NCBI GenBank assembly: GCA_020063525.1
Contig: JAGUUJ010000104.1
Location: 1-33,374 of the forward strand
Direction of reading: 5' to 3'
Length of the DNA stretch: 33,374 nt
DNA from: Candidatus Omnitrophota bacterium
GTDB lineage: Bacteria > Omnitrophota > Gorgyraeia > Gygaellales > Profunditerraquicolaceae
Part shown: positions 7,082 to 16,100 of the stretch, in pieces
Layout: every line of letters begins with the position of its first letter
Numbering within the stretch: position 1 is the first letter of the stretch
The notes under the pieces: model-generated
Told to the model about the DNA's origin: nothing
Database searches by the model: none
The model's input: the letters and a program-made list of their open reading frames with translations, nothing else
Translations under genes and position numbers: made by a program

Positions 7082-7746
7082 TTTTTCAACCTATTAGTTA
7101 ATTCACGCAAACCGTCTTTGGTAACAATTAATTTATTTGCTGCCAAAACCTCGTATGCATTAGTATCTTGCGCCCGATTGATACTCAAGAAATCTATATT
7201 ACGCAAAGCAAGTCTCAGATTTTTATCTAATTTATCTGATAACAAGAGTGCTTTTATAGTTTTCGTTTTAGAGTTCTTTTTGTCTTTTAGCCGGCCGACT
7301 TTTAAATTAGATAATATTTTAACAGCTTCCTTTGTTTTCGGCTGCTCTATTTTGAAGTTATCGAGCACGATAAAATTATTTTCGTTTATTTTAGCGTTCA
7401 GGCTGGATTTTAATGCCAGATTCTTAATTTTTACGGGTAGCGTGTATGAAAAATCTCTAGGATGAGGCCCGAATACAACTCCGCCGTGCCGCCATAAGGG
7501 CGAACGTATAGAGCCGACCCTAGCGCGACCGGTTCCTTTTTGTTTCCATGGTTTACGTCCACCACCCGAAACTTCCCCCATAGTCTTTGTTGATGCCAGT
7601 CCTTTTCTTTGGCCTGCCTTATAAGCAAGCACCACCTGGTGCATAGCATCGGTGTTGACTATACCGTCAAAAATACCCTGGTCAAGCTTAAGGGAATCTG
7701 TTTCTTTACCCTCTGTATTATATATAGGTAAGATTATAACTTCCAT
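7078..7746 (-). CDS. rplD: 50S ribosomal protein L4
   Basis: L4 reaches into the exit tunnel and in some bacteria represses the S10 operon. The 222-residue product has the tunnel loop at about residues 45-90 (GGGRKPWKQKGTGRARVGS, then SPLWRHGGVVFGPHPRDF) and a C-terminal VLAANKLIVTKDGLRELTNR segment. It overlaps rplW by 4 bp. Standard length for the family. Confidence 0.97.
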   Translation of the reverse strand: MEVIILPIYNTEGKETDSLKLDQGIFDGIVNTDAMHQVVLAYKAGQRKGLASTKTMGEVSGGGRKPWKQKGTGRARVGSIRSPLWRHGGVVFGPHPRDFSYTLPVKIKNLALKSSLNAKINENNFIVLDNFKIEQPKTKEAVKILSNLKVGRLKDKKNSKTKTIKALLLSDKLDKNLRLALRNIDFLSINRAQDTNAYEVLAANKLIVTKDGLRELTNRLKK

Positions 7747-7758
7747 TATTCTATCTTA

Positions 7759-7823
7759 CTTAGGTCTTAGGTTCTTGGTCTTAGGTTTTTACCTAACACC
7801 TAAAACCCAACACCTAACACCTA
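7759..7823 (-). repeat. Family E tandem and inverted repeat between rplC and rplD
   Basis: The left part (about 7760-7788) has three diverged CTTAGGT-type units and the right part (about 7791-7822) has CACCTAA-type units. The two halves are complementary over about 28 bp with mismatches and a very short loop, so the transcript can fold into one long hairpin. The TAG stop of rplC (7823-7821) is the distal edge, merging into TAGGTGTTAGG. Confidence 0.82.
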
Positions 7824-8429
7824 TTTTTTCTTTGCCTTTCTAATCATTAAATAACTATTTTTATAACCCGGAACAGCGCCTTTTACCAATAAAATATTGT
7901 TTTGTGCATCTACCTTTACAACTTTCAGATTCTGTACTGTTACCCTGTGTGCTCCCATGTGGCCGGGCATATGGTGTCCTTTCCAGACCCTTCCGGGCGT
8001 GGTGCTTGAACCCAAAGAACCGACGCGGCGATGCGACGTTGAACCGCGTGTTTTAGGTCCGCCGCGCCAATTCCAGCGCTTCATTCCGCCCTGAAAACCT
8101 TTGCCTAAGGAAGTGCCGGTTATATCTACAAAATCACCTGTTTTAAATAAGTCTACCTTCACTTCTTCGCCAACCTTATATTCTTTACCCGGTTCTTTTA
8201 AAACCTCTTTGATTATTTTCTTGGGGGGAATATTCAGTTTAGCAAAATATTTTGCCAGTGGCTTTTTGAGGCGATTTTCACGGACCGAATCAAATCCCAG
8301 CTGAATATGCTTATCTTTTACGGCTAATACTGGACAGGGTCCTGCTTCTATAACCGTGACAGGCACCAATTTAGCGTCTTCACTAAAAATTTGGGTCATG
8401 CCTATTTTTTTACCTAATATTCCCGTCAT
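7821..8429 (-). CDS. rplC: 50S ribosomal protein L3
   Basis: L3 reaches the peptidyl transferase centre through its W-finger. The 202-residue product starts MTGILGKKIGMTQIFSED and contains GTSLGKGFQGGMKRWNWRG, then HRRVGSLGSSTTPGRVWKG and MPGHMGAHRVTVQNL, all conserved. A family A repeat lies directly upstream and provides only a GGGAAAAC-type, weak ribosome binding region. Confidence 0.97.
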   Translation of the reverse strand: MTGILGKKIGMTQIFSEDAKLVPVTVIEAGPCPVLAVKDKHIQLGFDSVRENRLKKPLAKYFAKLNIPPKKIIKEVLKEPGKEYKVGEEVKVDLFKTGDFVDITGTSLGKGFQGGMKRWNWRGGPKTRGSTSHRRVGSLGSSTTPGRVWKGHHMPGHMGAHRVTVQNLKVVKVDAQNNILLVKGAVPGYKNSYLMIRKAKKK

Positions 8430-8433
8430 ATTT

Positions 8434-8505
8434 CGTTTTCCCGTTGCCCGTTGCTCGTTCGCCCGTTCAACAGGTTAACGGGCGAACTGGATAACGGGTT
8501 AACTA
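8434..8505 (-). repeat. Family A repeat between rpsJ and rplC
   Basis: The gap holds CCCGTTGCCCGTT-type tandem units followed by complementary AACGGGC-type units, giving several alternative stems. On the minus strand it begins at the rpsJ stop as TAGTTAACCCGTTATCC and ends in GGGAAAACGAAAT before the rplC ATG. Copies with the same layout lie at 12194-12267 and 13112-13184. Confidence 0.85.
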
Positions 8506-8802
8506 CTTTATTTCCACATCCACGCCTGCAGGAAGATTTAATTTCCTTAACGAGTCAATCGTCTTAGATGTGGGTTCGAATATATCAATAAGGCGCTTGT
8601 GTGTGGTTAACTCAAATTGTTCGCGCGATTTCTTGTCGATTACCGGAGAACGCAGGACCGTATAAATCTCCCTTTTTGTAGGCAGCGGCACAGGCCCGGA
8701 AATTTTTGCGCCTGTGCTTTTTACGGTCTCCACAATTTCTTCTACCGCCTGATCCAAGAGACGATGATCGTAAGCTTTAAGTTTTATGCGAATCTTTTGC
8801 AT
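8503..8802 (-). CDS. rpsJ: 30S ribosomal protein S10
   Basis: S10 is a head protein and, as NusE, an antitermination partner of NusB. From the ATG at 8802 the product has 99 residues, starting MQKIRIKLKAYDHRLLDQA and containing GPVPLPTKREIYTVLRSP and HKRLIDIFEP. An in-frame ATG at 8817, inside the family B repeat, would add MCSLN; the internal start fits the family better. No Shine-Dalgarno is visible before either. Confidence 0.97.
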   Translation of the reverse strand: MQKIRIKLKAYDHRLLDQAVEEIVETVKSTGAKISGPVPLPTKREIYTVLRSPVIDKKSREQFELTTHKRLIDIFEPTSKTIDSLRKLNLPAGVDVEIK

Positions 8803-8809
8803 ATTTAAT

Positions 8810-8859
8810 GAGCACATAACTTACGAACACGAAGTGTGAGTAAGTTATAAGTGCGAATT
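8810..8859 (-). repeat. Family B hairpin repeat between tuf and rpsJ
   Basis: This third family B copy pairs ATAACTTAC with GTAAGTTAT around an ACACGAAGTGT hairpin. Its start-proximal edge GTGCTCATTAAAT directly precedes the rpsJ ATG. Its distal edge AATTCGCAC overlaps the tuf TAA stop by two bases. Confidence 0.88.
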
Positions 8860-10063
8860 AGGCAATAATTTCAGTAACAACGCCTGCGCCTACAGTGCGT
8901 CCGCCTTCGCGGATAGCAAAACGCGATTCCTTTTCCATGGCGATGGGCGTAATCAATTCTATTTCTAATTCTACATTATCTCCGGGCATAACCATTTCTA
9001 CGCCCTGAGGAAGTTTTACGCTTCCCGTAACATCAGTGGTGCGAAAATAGAACTGCGGCCTATAACCGGCAAAGAACGGAGTATGCCTTCCGCCTTCTTC
9101 CTTAGATAGTATGTAAACTTGAGCTTTAAACTTTGTATGCGGTGTGATGGATTTAGGTGCAGCTATAACCATGCCGCGCTCAATGTCATCCTTTTCCACG
9201 CCGCGTAAGAGCAACCCTACGTTATCGCCCGCCTGGCCTTCATCCAAAAGCTTCCTGAACATTTCTATACCTGTAACCACCGTCTTTCTCACTTCTGGCC
9301 TTAAACCTACCAGTTCCACTTCGTCATTCAATTTAACTCTTCCTCGCTCGATTCTTCCTGTTCCCACCGTTCCTCTACCTTCAATACTAAAAACATCTTC
9401 CACAGCCATAAGGAGCGGTTTATCTAAATCCCTTACAGGAATTGGTATAAACTCATCCACAGCTTTCATTAAGTCCAAGATAGGCTTGCAATCTGGACTG
9501 TTAGGATCTCCTTTTGCCTGTATTGCTTTTAATGCACTTCCTTTTATAATAGGGGTCTTGTCTCCAGGAAAACCATACTTGGTGAGCAATTCTCTTACTT
9601 CCATTTCTACCAAATCCAGGAGTTCCTTATCTTGAACTACATCTACTTTGTTCAAGAAAACTACCATCGATGGAACGTTTACCTGTTTTGCCAGAAGTAT
9701 ATGCTCCCGAGTCTGGGGCATCGGACCATCTGCTGCAGAAACTACTAATATTGCACCATCCATTTGTGCGGCTCCCGTGATCATATTCTTGATATAGTCA
9801 GCGTGCCCCGGGCAGTCTATGTGGGCATAGTGACGATTGTCGGTTTCGTACTCAACGTGTGCTACGGAAATAGTCAATATTTTACTCTCGTCTCTTACAG
9901 CGCCACCCTTAGCTATATCAGCATAGTCCCTGGCTTGAGCCTTTCCCAATTTAGACAGGACATGCGTAATAGCAGAGGTTAAAAGTGTCTTACCATGGTC
10001 TATGTGGCCGATAGTTCCGATGTTGACGTGTGGTTTTGTCCTCACAAATTTTTCTTTAGCCAT
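8858..10063 (-). CDS. tuf: Elongation factor Tu
   Basis: EF-Tu delivers aminoacyl-tRNA to the ribosome as a GTPase. The 401-residue product has G1 GHIDHGKT near residue 19, G3 DCPGHADY near 80, G4 NKVD near 137 and the SALK loop (GSALKAIQ), followed by complete domains 2 and 3 ending TVGAGVVTEIIA. The start follows AAGGAGGTG, the strongest Shine-Dalgarno of the str block, which fits its need for high expression. It is the only tuf copy in this window. Confidence 0.98.
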   Translation of the reverse strand: MAKEKFVRTKPHVNIGTIGHIDHGKTLLTSAITHVLSKLGKAQARDYADIAKGGAVRDESKILTISVAHVEYETDNRHYAHIDCPGHADYIKNMITGAAQMDGAILVVSAADGPMPQTREHILLAKQVNVPSMVVFLNKVDVVQDKELLDLVEMEVRELLTKYGFPGDKTPIIKGSALKAIQAKGDPNSPDCKPILDLMKAVDEFIPIPVRDLDKPLLMAVEDVFSIEGRGTVGTGRIERGRVKLNDEVELVGLRPEVRKTVVTGIEMFRKLLDEGQAGDNVGLLLRGVEKDDIERGMVIAAPKSITPHTKFKAQVYILSKEEGGRHTPFFAGYRPQFYFRTTDVTGSVKLPQGVEMVMPGDNVELEIELITPIAMEKESRFAIREGGRTVGAGVVTEIIA

Positions 10064-10085
10064 TTTACTGCACCTCCTTATTTTT

Positions 10086-12185
10086 TTAAAAACTTTTTCT
10101 TAAGCCTAAGGATGTAAAACCTGCGACAATCTTTTCTGCTATATGTGAAGGCACCTCAGCATAAAACGAGGGCTCCATTGTATAGGATGCGCGACCCTGA
10201 GTTAAAGAACGTGATACTGTAGCATAATTAAATATTTCTGCTAAAGGCACGTATGTTCTGATTACGCGCACATTTGCCCGTACAGTTAAAGAAGTTATCT
10301 TTGCCCGCCGAGAATTTAAATCGCCGATTACCTGGCCCATATATTCCTCTGGCACTACAATCTCCATATCCATAATCGGTTCTAATAAAATCGGGTTTGC
10401 TTTTTTAAGGCCGTCATTAAAAGCGATAGCTGCTGCCATCTGAAAGGCCAGCTCTGAAGAATCCACTTCATGATATGAGCCGTCTATTAACTGAACCTTT
10501 ATATCCGCGACCGGATAACCTGCTAATACTCCGCTTTTTGCTGCACCCATAATACCCTGTTTTACGGCAGGGATAAATTCGCGCGGAATAGCGCCGCTTT
10601 TTATTTTACCTTCAAAAGTTACGCCAGAACCCGGCATTTCCTGAGGAGACATTTCTATGACTACATGTCCGTATTGGCCGTGCCCGCCGGTCTGCTGAAT
10701 GAATTTACCTGTGGAGATAACTTTTTTAGTGATAGTTTCCCGGTAAGCAACCTGCGGCACACCTACTTGTGCCTCTACATTAAATTCCCGCAATATCCGG
10801 TCAATAATTATCTCTAAATGCAACTGGCCCATACCAGAAATGATAGTCTGGCCGGTTTCCTGATTATAATTTACGCGAAATGAAGGATCCTCTTCTTCTA
10901 ATTTATGTAAAGCCAAACCTAATTTTTCTTGATCCTGTTTGGTTTTGGGTTCGATTGCCTGCTGAATTACCGGCTCAGGAAAACGCATTGCTTCAATTAA
11001 AATGGGGTTAGATTCATCGCAAAGCGTATCGCCTGTCATAGTATCTTTTAACCCGACAGCCACAGCAATATCGCCCGTAGAAATGCTATCAATAATCTCC
11101 TGCCGATTAGCATGCATCCTCAGCAATTTTGTAACCCGTTCCCTGATCCTGCGCGAGGCATTATGGATATAAGACCCTGTATTTAAAGTACCGGAATATA
11201 CCCTGAGATAATTAATCCTTCCTACGTAAGGGTCTACAACCACCTTAAAACATAATGCACAGAATGGTGCCTCATCAGAAGTTTCTATTTCTTCGTATTC
11301 ACCGGTTTCAGGTTCCATACCTTTTATGGGAGGCAGGTCAATCGGTGACGGCAGATAATCGCAAACTGCATCCAAAAGCAGTTGAATGCCTTTATTGCGC
11401 AAGGATGAACCGCATAAGACAGGGACAAGCTTATTCTGTATAACTGTTTTTCTTATTGTTTCTTTTATTGCAGTCACGGATATTACTCTACCGTGCACAA
11501 AATTATCCATTATCTTATCATCTACTTCGGCCAGTTTCTCCAGCAACACGTTGCGATATTTGTCAACCTCACCTTCAAGGCCGGCAGGTACATCTAAGAT
11601 GTCAAATTCTTTACCCAATTCATCCTTGTATAAGATTAACCTCTTTTCTATTAAATCGATTATACCTTCAAGATTATCTTCCTGGACAAAGGGCAATTGT
11701 ATCGCCGCGGCATTTGCTCCTAACTTTTTATGAATCTGGGCAATTGTATCGAAGAAATCGCTGCCCGTTCTATCTAATTTATTTACAAAAGCTATTCTTG
11801 GCACACCATAGCGGTCAGCCTGGCGCCATACTGTCTCTGATTGCGGCTCAACCCCTCCTACGCCGCAGAAGATAACCACCGCCCCATCCAGAACCTTTAA
11901 AGACCTTTCTACTTCTACGGTAAAATCTACATGACCCGGAGTATCGATGATATTAATGTGGAAGGCATTCCAGCTACAGGTAGTGCAGGCAGCAGTTATA
12001 GTAATGCCTCTTTCCTGTTCTTGAATCATCCAATCCATCGTAGCGGTACCTTCGTCTACCTCGCCAATCTTGTAAGTCTTACCTGTATAATAAAGCATGC
12101 GCTCGGTAGTCGTGGTCTTGCCCGCATCGATATGGGCAATGATGCCTATGTTCCTAATTTTATCTAACAGTGTCTCTCGTGTCAT
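10086..12185 (-). CDS. fusA: Elongation factor G
   Basis: EF-G drives translocation and, with RRF, ribosome recycling. The 699-residue product is full length: G1 AHIDAGKTTTTERML near residue 17, G3 DTPGHVDF, G4 NKLDRTGSDF, domain IV with the TGGHGQYGHV segment, and domain V with EPIMDMEIVVPEEYMG. The ending GFTSLGLRKSF is unremarkable. The leader is a family A repeat with no strong Shine-Dalgarno. Whether it is the translocation-specialised or dual-function type cannot be told from this window. Confidence 0.98.
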   Translation of the reverse strand: MTRETLLDKIRNIGIIAHIDAGKTTTTERMLYYTGKTYKIGEVDEGTATMDWMIQEQERGITITAACTTCSWNAFHINIIDTPGHVDFTVEVERSLKVLDGAVVIFCGVGGVEPQSETVWRQADRYGVPRIAFVNKLDRTGSDFFDTIAQIHKKLGANAAAIQLPFVQEDNLEGIIDLIEKRLILYKDELGKEFDILDVPAGLEGEVDKYRNVLLEKLAEVDDKIMDNFVHGRVISVTAIKETIRKTVIQNKLVPVLCGSSLRNKGIQLLLDAVCDYLPSPIDLPPIKGMEPETGEYEEIETSDEAPFCALCFKVVVDPYVGRINYLRVYSGTLNTGSYIHNASRRIRERVTKLLRMHANRQEIIDSISTGDIAVAVGLKDTMTGDTLCDESNPILIEAMRFPEPVIQQAIEPKTKQDQEKLGLALHKLEEEDPSFRVNYNQETGQTIISGMGQLHLEIIIDRILREFNVEAQVGVPQVAYRETITKKVISTGKFIQQTGGHGQYGHVVIEMSPQEMPGSGVTFEGKIKSGAIPREFIPAVKQGIMGAAKSGVLAGYPVADIKVQLIDGSYHEVDSSELAFQMAAAIAFNDGLKKANPILLEPIMDMEIVVPEEYMGQVIGDLNSRRAKITSLTVRANVRVIRTYVPLAEIFNYATVSRSLTQGRASYTMEPSFYAEVPSHIAEKIVAGFTSLGLRKSF

Positions 12186-12193
12186 CGTAAATC

Positions 12194-12267
12194 GTTTGCC
12201 TGTTGCCTGTTTTCCCGTTGCCCGTTCAAACAGGTTAACGGGCTAACAGGATAACAGGTTAACGGAT
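12194..12267 (-). repeat. Family A repeat between rpsG and fusA
   Basis: This element has CCTGTTGCC and CCCGTTGCCCGTT units followed by GTTAACGGGCTAACAGG-type units on the + strand. A GCCCGTT/AACGGGC stem is the core. The rpsG TAA stop adjoins the distal edge and the fusA ATG follows the proximal edge after about a dozen bases. Confidence 0.83.
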
Positions 12268-12738
12268 TTACCATCTAAAATGCGCAAATGCCTTATTTGC
12301 TTCTGCCATCTTATGCGTATCGTCTCTCTTCTTTATAGTTGCGCCTTCGCCTTTATAAGCAGCCATGATTTCATCAGCAAGCTTATCCTTCATCGATTTG
12401 CCTTTTTTCCCCTTAGCAAAATCCCTTATCCAGCGCAAGGCAATCGAGGTGCCGCGTTCCTGTTTTACCTCAATCGGTACTTGATAAGTTGCTCCTCCTA
12501 CGCGTCTCGGCTTTACTTCTAAGCGCGGCCGCACATTATCGATAGCTTTATTAAAAACTTTCAGGACATCGGGTTCGTTAAGTTGCTGTTTTATTATATC
12601 GAAGGCACCGTAGATCATCTTCTCGGCAAGAGATTTCTTGCCTTGAAGCGTAACCATATTAATAAATTTGGATACGATTTTACTGTTAAATTTTGGATCC
12701 GGCAAAACTTCTCTTTCTTGAGCTTTTCTTCTTCTCAT
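12268..12738 (-). CDS. rpsG: 30S ribosomal protein S7
   Basis: S7 nucleates assembly of the small-subunit head. The 156-residue product has MRRRKAQEREVLPDPKFNS, the KFINMVTLQGKKSLAEK helix and the beta-hairpin VRPRLEVKPRRVGGATYQVP, and ends NKAFAHFRW. Its ATG shares one base with the rpsL stop (TAATG), indicating tight coupling with S12 as in other str operons. Confidence 0.98.
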   Translation of the reverse strand: MRRRKAQEREVLPDPKFNSKIVSKFINMVTLQGKKSLAEKMIYGAFDIIKQQLNEPDVLKVFNKAIDNVRPRLEVKPRRVGGATYQVPIEVKQERGTSIALRWIRDFAKGKKGKSMKDKLADEIMAAYKGEGATIKKRDDTHKMAEANKAFAHFRW

Positions 12739-13109
12739 TACTTAGGCCTCTTAGCTCCGTATTTAGAGCGGGATTTTTTACGCTGGTTGACCCCGGCTGT
12801 ATCAAGCGTGCCTCTTACAATGTGATATCTTACTCCGGGCAAATCTTTTACACGGCCCCCTCTAACCAAAACGATGGAATGTTCCTGTAAATTATGGCCC
12901 TCCCCCGGTATATAAGCTGTAACTTCTATCCCTGTAGTTAATCTTACCCTGGCAATCTTGCGTAAAGCAGAATTGGGTTTTTTAGGTGTCATGGTACGCA
13001 CCTGAAGACAAACGCCCCTTCTCTGCGGACACCCTTTTAAAGCCGGCGACTTTGTCTTTTTCTTTTTAGATATGCGCCCTAGTCTGATTAATTGCGTAAT
13101 GGTTGGCAT
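12738..13109 (-). CDS. rpsL: 30S ribosomal protein S12
   Basis: S12 governs decoding accuracy and binds near the A site. The 123-residue product carries TPKKPNSALRKIARVRL and the PGEGHNLQEHSIVLVRGG loop with KDLPGVRYH. The lysines at the two classical streptomycin-resistance sites (in KKPNS and in RVKDLPG) are present, so the sequence is wild type at those positions. A GGGAAAACAGAAA leader from a family A repeat precedes the ATG. Confidence 0.98.
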   Translation of the reverse strand: MPTITQLIRLGRISKKKKTKSPALKGCPQRRGVCLQVRTMTPKKPNSALRKIARVRLTTGIEVTAYIPGEGHNLQEHSIVLVRGGRVKDLPGVRYHIVRGTLDTAGVNQRKKSRSKYGAKRPK

Positions 13110-13111
13110 TT

Positions 13112-13184
13112 CTGTTTTCCCGTTGCCCGTTTTCCCGTTGCCCGTTCAACAGGCTAACGGGCTAACCGGATAACAGGTTAACTA
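13112..13184 (-). repeat. Family A repeat between rpoC and rpsL
   Basis: This copy has two CCCGTTGCCCGTT-type blocks followed by complementary GCTAACGGGCTAACCGG units on the + strand. On the minus strand it opens with TAGTTAACCTGTTATCC, the TAG being the rpoC stop, exactly as the rpsJ copy does, and closes with CGGGAAAACAGAA before the rpsL ATG. Confidence 0.85.
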
Positions 13185-16100
13185 TTTATTTTCTACTTTT
13201 TCTTCATCGCCGCCTGTTTTAACAACTTCAATATTTCGATGAGCATAAAAACCCGTGCCTGCGGGTATAAGATGGCCTACGATTACATTTTCTTTTAATC
13301 CAAACAACTCATCTGTTTTTCCCGAAGCCGCAGCTTCAGTAAGGACCCGCGTTGTCTCCTGAAAACTGGCCGCAGAAATAAAACTTTCGGTGGTAAGGGC
13401 AGCTTTGGTTATGCCTAACAACAAAGGTGTAGCCACCGCAGGTTTTCCGCCTTTCTTTATTACGCGCGTATTCTCTTTTTGAAATTTCCATTTATCTACC
13501 TGTTGAGTAGCTAAAAATTCTGTATCACCCGGGTCTTCAACCCTGACTTTTTTCAACATCTGCCTGATAATCATCTCAATGTGTTTATCGTTTATGCGCA
13601 CGCCCTGGAGCCTGTAAATCTCCTGAACTTCGTTTACTAAATATTCCTGTAAAACCTTATCGCCGCAAACCCTTAATATGTCCTGCAATACCACCGGGCC
13701 GTCGGTTAATTGCTGGCCTGCCATGACCTTATCGCCCTTATAAACATTAGGATGTTTGCCATGAGGAATGATATACTCTCTTTGCATGCCGGTGGCAGAT
13801 TTAACAACAATTACACGCTGGCCCTTTTTGGCTTCACCGAATTCTATAAAACCGTCTATCTCGCTTATGATTGCCGGGTCTTTTGGGCGCCTCGCTTCAA
13901 ATAATTCCGCCACGCGCGGAAGGCCGCCGGTGATATCCCTTGTTTTTACAAAAAATCGCGGTATCTTTGCCAAGAGGTCCCCGGCAGATATTTTTTGACC
14001 GTCATTAACTAATATATGTGCTCCCGCAGGAATAGGATATATTCCCATAATCTCTTTTTTTTCATCTAGAATCACTATTTGCGGGTGATATTCCTGTTTA
14101 TGTTCCACGACCACACGTTCGGTCAATTTTGTCACCGGGTTAAGTTCTTCTCTGACCGTGACATCTTCGCGCAAATCCTCATATTTTACTAGCCCTGATA
14201 CCTCAGTAAGAATAGGCTGGGTATAAGGATCCCAACGAAGAAAAATAACATCCTTACCTACCTCGCCATCTGCTGCAACATTAATAAAAGTGCCCTGCGG
14301 CACAGCATAACGCTCGAGTTCTCTTCCTTGCTTATCATTTATACTTATTGAGCCGTTTCTATTTAAAACAATAAATTCTTTATGCTTTAGGACTACCCTG
14401 AGATTATGATATTTGACTATTCCCTTATTCTTTGATTTTACAAATGACTGTGCAACAACCCTGGAGGCTGTGCCGCCGATATGAAACGTTCTCATGGTTA
14501 ACTGGGTACCCGGCTCACCGATACTCTGTGCAGCAATTACACCTACTGCTTCGCCTAACTCAATCAATCTTCCTGTGGCAAGATTACGGCCGTAACACTT
14601 CTTGCAAACTCCTCTTCCGGCTTCACAGGTTAAGACGCTGCGTATACGTATCTTCTCAATACCCAGCTTCTCGAGCATTTCTGCCTTTTCTTCGGTAATT
14701 TCGCTACCTGCTTCTACGATAGCCGCATCAGTAATAATATCTACTATATTATCTAACGCGACCCTTCCTACAACACGGTCATTTAAACTCACTACTTCTT
14801 CGTCGCCTTCGATAATTGCGGATACTGTAATGCCGTTCAAGGTCCCGCAGTCTTCGTCGGTAATAATAACCTCTTGAGCAACATCCACGAGCCTACGCGT
14901 AAGATACCCTGCATCTGCAGTCTTAAGCGCGGTATCGGCAAGACCTTTACGCGCACCGTGGGTTGAGATAAAGTACTCCAAAACGGTTAAGCCTTCTTTA
15001 AAATTGGCAGTAATGGGGCTTTCGATAATTTCACCCGATGGCTTGGCCATTAGGCCACGCATACCTGCTAATTGCCTTACCTGTAACCTTGAGCCTCTTG
15101 CACCTGAATCAGCCATCATAAATATAGGATTAAAAGGCTCCAGCTCTTTAAACAGGAATTCAGCAACTTTATCAGTAGTATGAGTCCAGACATCAATAAC
15201 TTTATTGTATCGCTCCCTATCAGTAATAATACCTTTATGATACTGCTCCTCAATCTTGCTGACTTCGGCTTTGGCTTCTTTTAAAACCTCTTCTTTTGCC
15301 TTGGGTATTTTTAAGTCGTCTATACCAATGGAGATACCGCCGCGCGTAGCGAATTCAAACCCTAATCTTTTAATATCATCGAGCAACTGAATGGTTCTTG
15401 TGTGTCCGAAACGCTTGTAACATTCAGCTACAATATCACCCACGTTACTTTTATTTAACTCTTTGTTTACAAAGCCGAAGCCTTCGGGCAATATCTGATT
15501 GAATATAACCCTGCCCACAGTAGTAGTAATGAGCTGTCTTGCGGGCAGGAGCTTTTTCTCTTCCAAATCAAATAGCGTGTCTATTCTTAATTTTATCTTA
15601 GCGTGCAGGTCTGCTTCCTTGTCCTCATAAGCAATAATAGCCTCATCGGCACTAGAAAATATTTTATTTTCGCCTTTTGCCCGGGGTTTTTCCTTGGAAA
15701 TATAAGAAACACCCAAAATAATATCTTGCGTAGGGGTTAGAATGGGTCTTCCGTCTGCGGGAGAGAATACATTATTTATGGAAAGCATAAGTATTTTAGC
15801 TTCAATTTGAGATTCTAAAGAAAGGGGCACATGCACTGCCATCTGGTCACCGTCAAAATCGGCATTAAAAGCAGTGCAGACTAATGGATGAATCTTTATA
15901 GATTTACCTTCAATTAAAACCGGCTGGAATGCCTGAATGCTTAAGCGATGTAATGTGGGAGCGCGGTTCAGAAGGACCGGATGGTCTTTAATTACTTCAT
16001 CAAGGATATCCCAGACTTCAATTTTTCCATGTTCTACCATCCTGCGTGCGCCTTTTATGGTATGCACAAATCCCTTTTCTCTTAACTTTTTGATAATAAA

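Noticed and set aside
7759..7823. CRISPR-like array
   Set aside because: Units are 7 to 10 bp, contiguous and inverted, with no regular unique spacers and no cas genes nearby.
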